Source: Sinorhizobium terangae
Lineage (GTDB): Bacteria; Pseudomonadota; Alphaproteobacteria; Rhizobiales; Rhizobiaceae
Reading direction: 5' to 3'
Length of the DNA stretch: 64,000 nucleotides
Assembly (NCBI RefSeq): GCF_029714365.1
Contig: NZ_CP121660.1
Coordinates: forward strand, 1,550,001 to 1,614,000
Part shown: positions 59,738-64,000 of the stretch, one piece after another
Numbering within the stretch: position 1 is the stretch's first letter
Layout of the letters: every line of letters begins with the position of its first letter
Notes under the pieces: generated by a model
The model's input: the letters and a program-made list of their open reading frames with translations, nothing else
Databases searched by the model: none
Told to the model about the DNA's origin: nothing
Program-made: the position numbers and the translations under genes

Positions 59738-59779
59738 GGAACCCTCCTCATCAGTCTCTGTGCAGTCCGGCGACGCCTG

Positions 59780-60268
59780 TCAGATGTGATAGACGTCGAT
59801 CACCTGGCGGATGTAGTCGTTCTTCAACACGATCTTCTTGTTCGAGATCAGCAGGCGGTCGTCGCTCCTGCGCAGGGTGACGAACATGGTGCCGAAGAAG
59901 TGGTCGGTGACCTTGTAGCGGTGGTTGAACGTGTGGAAGTTGTAGCGTAGGTCGACCTCATCGCCCCGGACTTCAAGCAGCTCGACATTGGTGACGTTGT
60001 GGCTGGTGCGCGGCTCCGGCGTCGAGGCGCCCGAACGCTCGGTCTTGATGCGGAACACCCGGTCTTCGAGGCCGTCGCGGTTCGGATAGTAGATCAGCGA
60101 GATCTGCGTCTGCGGATCTTCGGTGAGCTGGTCGTCATCGTCCCAGGCCGGCATCCAATAGGTCACGTCCGGCGCGTAGCAGGTAAGCCATTCGTCCCAC
60201 TCGCGGTCGTCCAGAAGGCGCGCTTCCCGGTAAAGGAAGGCGCAGGCGGTTTCATAGGGAATGCTCAT
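59780..60268 (-). CDS. benB: Benzoate 1,2-dioxygenase small subunit
   Basis: A 162-residue beta subunit of a ring-hydroxylating dioxygenase. [43 protein letters not shown] and the C-terminal [18 protein letters not shown] are typical. Structural partner of BenA. ATG overlaps the benA stop (ATGA). Confidence 0.93.
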   Translation of the reverse strand: MSIPYETACAFLYREARLLDDREWDEWLTCYAPDVTYWMPAWDDDDQLTEDPQTQISLIYYPNRDGLEDRVFRIKTERSGASTPEPRTSHNVTNVELLEVRGDEVDLRYNFHTFNHRYKVTDHFFGTMFVTLRRSDDRLLISNKKIVLKNDYIRQVIDVYHI

Positions 60269-61623
60269 GCGACCACTCCTTCCCTTTCGGCGGCCAGCGC
60301 CTGGCGCATCACCTTGGCCCAGTATTCGTGCTGGCGGACGAACAGCCCCTCGTCCTCGCTGCGTTCGCCGGACAGCAACGGCTTTATGCCCATCCTCTTC
60401 GCATTTTCGTCCGGACCGTCGATCCAGAGCGGCGCACCCCGCGACAGGTCGTTCCAGGGCGCGGCCGTGCCAGCGTAGCCGGCCTGGCAGGCGCGGAACT
60501 CCTCCAGATCGTCGGCCGTGCCCATGCCGGAGACATTGAAGAAGTCCTCGTACTGGCGGATGCGCAGCGCCCGGTCCGCCGCACTTTCGCCCTTCGGCGC
60601 GAAACAGAAGATGTTAATTTCGGTCTTGTCGACGCTGATCGGGCGCGTCACGCGTATCTGCGTGCTGAACTGGTCCATCAGGAACACATTCGGATAGATG
60701 CAGAGATTGCGGGTCTGGTTGACGATGAAATCCGCCTGCACGTCGCCGACACGGGTCCTGATCTCGTCCCGATGACTGAAGATCGGACGGACCTCGGGAT
60801 TCATGGTGGTGGTCCACAAGAGGATATGGCCGTTCTCGAAGCCGTAGACACCCGCGATCGACCGGCTCCAGCCGCTGGCGTCAACCGACTTCGTGCCCTC
60901 CTCCTTGCGCCGTCCCATGGTCGCGGCATAGTTCCAGTGCACTGAGCTGACGTGATAGCCGTCGCAGCCGTTTTCCATCTGCAACTTCCAGTTCCCGTCA
61001 TAGACGTAGGACGAATTGCCCCGCAGCACTTCCAGCCCGTTCGGCGCCTGATCGACGATCTGGTCGATGATGACCTTCGTCTCCCCAAGGAAGTCCTCGA
61101 GCGACGCCACCTCCTCCTTGAGGCTGCCGAACAGGAATCCGCGATAGCTTTCAAAACGCGGAACGCGCTTCAGGTCGTGCGAACCGTTCTGCGCGAACTG
61201 GGGCGGATACTGGGTCGTCTTCTCGTCCTTGACCTTGAGTAGTCTGCCGGTGTTGGAGAAAGTCCAGCCGTGGAAGGGACAGGTGAAGCTGCCCTTGTTT
61301 CCGTGCTTGCGCCTGCACAGCATGGCGCCTCGGTGGGCGCAGGCATTGATGACCGCGTGCAGTTCCCCGTTCTTGTCACGGGTGACGACCACCGGCTGAC
61401 GGCCGATACAGGTGGTGTAATAGTCGTTATTTCCCGGAATCTGGCTTTCATGGGCCAGATAGACCCAGTTGCTCTCGAAGATGTGTTTCATCTCCAATTC
61501 GAACAGGTCTTCGTTGGTGAAGATGTCGCGGCGGCAGCGAAATTTGCCGGTTTCCATGTCGTCCTGCACGGCAGTGGCGAGCAGATGATCGAGGTCCCGG
61601 GCTTTGTCGATAATCGCAGACAT
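60265..61623 (-). CDS. benA: Benzoate 1,2-dioxygenase large subunit
   Basis: A 452-residue catalytic subunit. Rieske ligands in CAHRGAML (Cys95, His97) and CPFHGW (Cys115, His118); the mononuclear iron site in [15 protein letters not shown] gives two His, with a later Asp. Dihydroxylates benzoate to its cis-diol with BenB and BenC. Length is normal, about 110 nt after catA. Confidence 0.95.
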   Translation of the reverse strand: MSAIIDKARDLDHLLATAVQDDMETGKFRCRRDIFTNEDLFELEMKHIFESNWVYLAHESQIPGNNDYYTTCIGRQPVVVTRDKNGELHAVINACAHRGAMLCRRKHGNKGSFTCPFHGWTFSNTGRLLKVKDEKTTQYPPQFAQNGSHDLKRVPRFESYRGFLFGSLKEEVASLEDFLGETKVIIDQIVDQAPNGLEVLRGNSSYVYDGNWKLQMENGCDGYHVSSVHWNYAATMGRRKEEGTKSVDASGWSRSIAGVYGFENGHILLWTTTMNPEVRPIFSHRDEIRTRVGDVQADFIVNQTRNLCIYPNVFLMDQFSTQIRVTRPISVDKTEINIFCFAPKGESAADRALRIRQYEDFFNVSGMGTADDLEEFRACQAGYAGTAAPWNDLSRGAPLWIDGPDENAKRMGIKPLLSGERSEDEGLFVRQHEYWAKVMRQALAAEREGVVA

Positions 61624-61732
61624 GACCTATCTCCCGCAAAGAGCGCGCTGGCAGGCGCAACCTTTGCAACTAAGTCGTTGATGACGATGGTTATGGGGGC
61701 TGGCGACCCGATCGGGTCGCTGGCCTTGCCGC

Positions 61733-62671
61733 TCAGGCGGCCGCGCGCTTGCGCAGCTCGTTGATCTGGTTGTCGACGCCATTCACCATGGCCGTCAGGT
61801 GAATGTCGAACCTGATCTCCGCAAACGGTCCACTCAGTCCGTTGGCCTTGATGCTTGCCTCGTCAGTCCGCTCGATGAGAGCTGGAACCAGACCGTCGCG
61901 CGTCGCATAGGCGAAGTCGTCGTTGACCAGCGGATCGCCCTCGATGTTGATCTGGGTTGTCAGCTTGCGATGGCCGTCGGCGCTGATGAAGAAGTGGATA
62001 TGTGCCGGACGTTGGCCGTGGCGACCGAGCGCGGAAAGCAGTTGCTCGGTCGGGCTGCCTGGCGGCACGCCATAGCCGTGCGGCACGATGCTCTGGAATT
62101 TGTACCGGCCATTTTCGTCGGTGACGATCGTGCGGCGCATGTTGAACGGCGCCTGCTTTCCCGTCGGATCGAAGTGCGAGTAGAAGCCGCGGGTGTCACA
62201 GTGCCACACTTCCACCGTGGCGCCCGACAGCGGCTTGCCGTCGGCATCATGGACGGTGCCGTGCATAATGAGCGTGTGACCGTGAGCATCGGTGCCGTCG
62301 TCGAGTCGCGCAAAGCCTTCCGAGACGGGCGCGCCTGCCACATAGAGCGGCCCCTCGATCGTGCGCGGGGTCGGGTTGTCGATGCCGAGAGCCTCGTCGA
62401 TGGCGTCGAGACGCTCGTCGAGGAAATGGTCGAGACCGAGGCCGGGCGAGATCAGGCCGGCCTGGCCGGCCGCGCCGATCTCGTTGAGCCAGGCGATCCC
62501 GGTCCAGTATTCGTCGGGGGTGATGTCGAGATCGTCGATTGCCTTGAACAGGTCTGACATGATCCGATGAACGATCTCTTTTACGCGCGGATTGCCGCCG
62601 GTCTTGTCCAAACCGCTGAGGACCTTGAGAAAGTCCTGGATCTCCGGCTTGTCGAAAATCTTCACGTTCAT
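61733..62671 (-). CDS. catA: Catechol 1,2-dioxygenase
   Basis: A 312-residue intradiol dioxygenase opening catechol to cis,cis-muconate. The N-terminal helical domain (FLKVLSGLDKTGGN, GIAWLNEIGAAGQAGLISPG) precedes the beta core; Fe(III) ligands lie in EGPLYVAGAP (Tyr), GRYKFQSIVP (Tyr) and GQRPAHIHFFIS (two His). ATG 62671 has GGAGG 6 nt upstream, and the earlier frame start is not used. Confidence 0.94.
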   Translation of the reverse strand: MNVKIFDKPEIQDFLKVLSGLDKTGGNPRVKEIVHRIMSDLFKAIDDLDITPDEYWTGIAWLNEIGAAGQAGLISPGLGLDHFLDERLDAIDEALGIDNPTPRTIEGPLYVAGAPVSEGFARLDDGTDAHGHTLIMHGTVHDADGKPLSGATVEVWHCDTRGFYSHFDPTGKQAPFNMRRTIVTDENGRYKFQSIVPHGYGVPPGSPTEQLLSALGRHGQRPAHIHFFISADGHRKLTTQINIEGDPLVNDDFAYATRDGLVPALIERTDEASIKANGLSGPFAEIRFDIHLTAMVNGVDNQINELRKRAAA

Positions 62672-62745
62672 GTTGATTCCTCCACTTTGATTGCTTTGAA
62701 ACTGCGCCGGTTCCCGTCCTCCCGGGAGCACCGGTGACGATGGCA

Positions 62746-63036
62746 TCAGCTGTCGTCCTCACGGATCGCGGAGGGATGCCGCAGAAGCGGCGTCACCTCG
62801 ATGTCCATGAGTTTGAACAGCGGAAGTCCCGAGAGAACCTCGTGCAATTCCGCATTGTCCCTGACGTCAAAGACGCTGTAGTTCGCGTACTGACCGGCGA
62901 TCCGCCAGATATGCCGCCACTTGCCGCTGCGCTGCAGTTCCTGCGCGTAGGCTTTTTCCCGGGCAATGATCTCTGCCGCTGCGTCTGAGGGCAGATCATG
63001 GGGAATGCGAACGTCCATCCGTACATGAAACAGCAT
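62746..63036 (-). CDS. catC: Muconolactone delta-isomerase
   Basis: 96 residues from ATG 63036, the canonical size. MLFHVRMDVRIPHDLP, EKAYAQELQRSGKWRHIWRI, YSVFDVRDNAELHEVLSGLP and LFKLMDIEVTPLLRHPS match the CatC family. Converts muconolactone to beta-ketoadipate enol-lactone. Four nt separate it from catB. Confidence 0.95.
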   Translation of the reverse strand: MLFHVRMDVRIPHDLPSDAAAEIIAREKAYAQELQRSGKWRHIWRIAGQYANYSVFDVRDNAELHEVLSGLPLFKLMDIEVTPLLRHPSAIREDDS

Positions 63037-63040
63037 GATC

Positions 63041-64000
63041 TCACCCCACCACACGCAAGGTCGAAGCTTGCTTGCCGTCCCTGCGGAAACGATCGACGGC
63101 TTCCTCGGAAAGCATCACGCCGAGCCCGGGACCCGATGGCAATCGCAGCTCGAAGTTCTCGAAGCGCAGCGGCTCCTCCAGGAGTTCCTCGGTCAGAAGC
63201 AGCGGACCGAAGAACTCGGTGCCCCATTCCAGCTCCTTGACCGTCGCCATCAACTGGGATGCGGCAATCGTGCCGATCGGCCCCTCCAGCATGGTGCCGC
63301 CGTAAATGCTGACGCCCGCGGCTTCCGCGATCGCGATCACCCGGGCGGCGGCAAACAACCCTCCCGCCTGCTCGATCTTGATCGAGAACACGTCGGCAGC
63401 CCGCGCAGTCGCGGCCTCAAGCGCGCTTTCCGGTCCAATCAGAACTTCGTCGGCCATGATGGCGATTGGGGAAGCCCGCCGCAGCCGGGCGAGCGCTGTG
63501 ATCCCCGGCACCGGTTGTTCGACCAGCACGCAGCCGGCGTCAGCCAGAGCTTGGATGGCATTGCGCGCTTCCCGCTCCCGCCACGCCATGTTCACGTCGA
63601 CCCGGATGGAAGCCAGGTCCGGTAGTGCCTTGCGGATCGCGCCCACATGGCGGACATCCTCTTCGATCGATTTCACGCCGATCTTCAGCTTGAAGTCCTT
63701 GTGGCGCTGCCGGCTGAGCATGGCTTGCGCCTCGTCGATGTCCTTGGCCGTGTCGCCGGAGGCGAGCGTCCAAGCGATCGGCAGGCTGTCGCGGCGCCGG
63801 CCACCGAGCAGTTCCGACATCGGCAGACCGAGGCGGCGCGCATGACAATCGAGCAGGGCCGCCTCGACCGCGCATTTGGCGAAGTGATTTCCCTTTACCG
63901 CTTTGACGACTACGTCCATGGCTGCCTGGATGCGCGTCGCGTCACGGCCGATCAGCAGCGGCGCGATATACTCGTCGATCGTCAATTTCATGCCTTCCGG
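63041..64000 (-). CDS. catB: Muconate cycloisomerase, N-terminus beyond the window
   Basis: 319 codons of an enolase-superfamily enzyme; the frame continues past the right edge as PEGMKLTIDEY, and homologues have about 55 further N-terminal residues, so the ATG at 63991 is internal. Present are the catalytic Lys pair in FKLKIGV, the metal ligands in IRVDVNMAW, VEQPVPG and IMADEVLIG, and a C-terminal IKIEQAGGL. Cyclises cis,cis-muconate to muconolactone. First visible gene of the operon. Confidence 0.93.
   Translation of the reverse strand, partial: PEGMKLTIDEYIAPLLIGRDATRIQAAMDVVVKAVKGNHFAKCAVEAALLDCHARRLGLPMSELLGGRRRDSLPIAWTLASGDTAKDIDEAQAMLSRQRHKDFKLKIGVKSIEEDVRHVGAIRKALPDLASIRVDVNMAWREREARNAIQALADAGCVLVEQPVPGITALARLRRASPIAIMADEVLIGPESALEAATARAADVFSIKIEQAGGLFAAARVIAIAEAAGVSIYGGTMLEGPIGTIAASQLMATVKELEWGTEFFGPLLLTEELLEEPLRFENFELRLPSGPGLGVMLSEEAVDRFRRDGKQASTLRVVG

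Noticed and set aside
1..64000. tRNA and rRNA genes
   Set aside because: No T-loop-like GGTTCGAATCC blocks with matching acceptor stems and no rRNA-like sequence were found on either strand.

Overview
The window looks like part of a large secondary replicon (megaplasmid or chromid) of a Sinorhizobium/Ensifer-type rhizobium. Evidence: high GC with rhizobial small-gene families, a plasmid-type DUF3846/DUF932/ParB-like gene set, a K-antigen (kps/rkp) export locus, a rhizopine-type mocDEF module, otsBA trehalose genes and a benzoate/catechol operon. No rRNA, tRNA or CRISPR array was seen. The gene order from capsule export to the moc-like module reminds me of the pSymB rkp region of Sinorhizobium; that is recollection, not a search result.

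Layout. 1-4.0 kb: plasmid-maintenance style genes on the minus strand, with a well-defined small RNA candidate just upstream (4.2-4.35 kb). 4.4-8.3 kb: debris (LacI tail, frameshifted VapC, a SpvB/GspD chimera) and an intact MazEF/PemIK-type toxin-antitoxin pair. 8.6-16.8 kb: the most unusual segment. An intact asmA-like gene is accompanied by extra copies of its own 5' and 3' flanks, and the intervals between copies carry three unrelated cargo genes: a GSU2403-type nucleotidyltransferase, an AAA ATPase fragment and an MNT-HEPN fusion. Two of the three are preceded by long perfect palindromes. 16.8-28.0 kb: capsule region with kpsS-like, kpsM, kpsT and kpsE genes, an AT-richer block of glycosyltransferases and methyltransferases, and a second, divergent kpsM/kpsS-like pair without its own ATPase. 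28.3-29.8 kb: a serralysin-type RTX protease.

31-36.8 kb: purU, a panB paralogue and the three-part oxygenase mocF-mocE-mocD, divergent from a LacI-type regulator. Read together they suggest oxidative demethylation with handling of the released one-carbon unit on folate. 36.8-39.2 kb: otsA and otsB.

39.2-55.6 kb: an accessory island. It holds a decayed prophage (tail-fibre, adaptor, DUF5681 and terminase pieces plus a serine recombinase tail) with a BrnT/BrnA module inside it, four broken copies of an LigD-type DNA ligase gene, and many small rhizobial genes (PRC-barrel, PepSY-like, YflT-like, sunset domain, iron-permease-like and several unknown families). Several of the small genes occur as intact/decayed pairs.

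55.6-64 kb: a single minus-strand catabolic operon catB (cut by the window edge)-catC-catA-benA-benB-benC-benD-benK-pcaD. It would take up benzoate and convert it through catechol and muconate to beta-ketoadipate.
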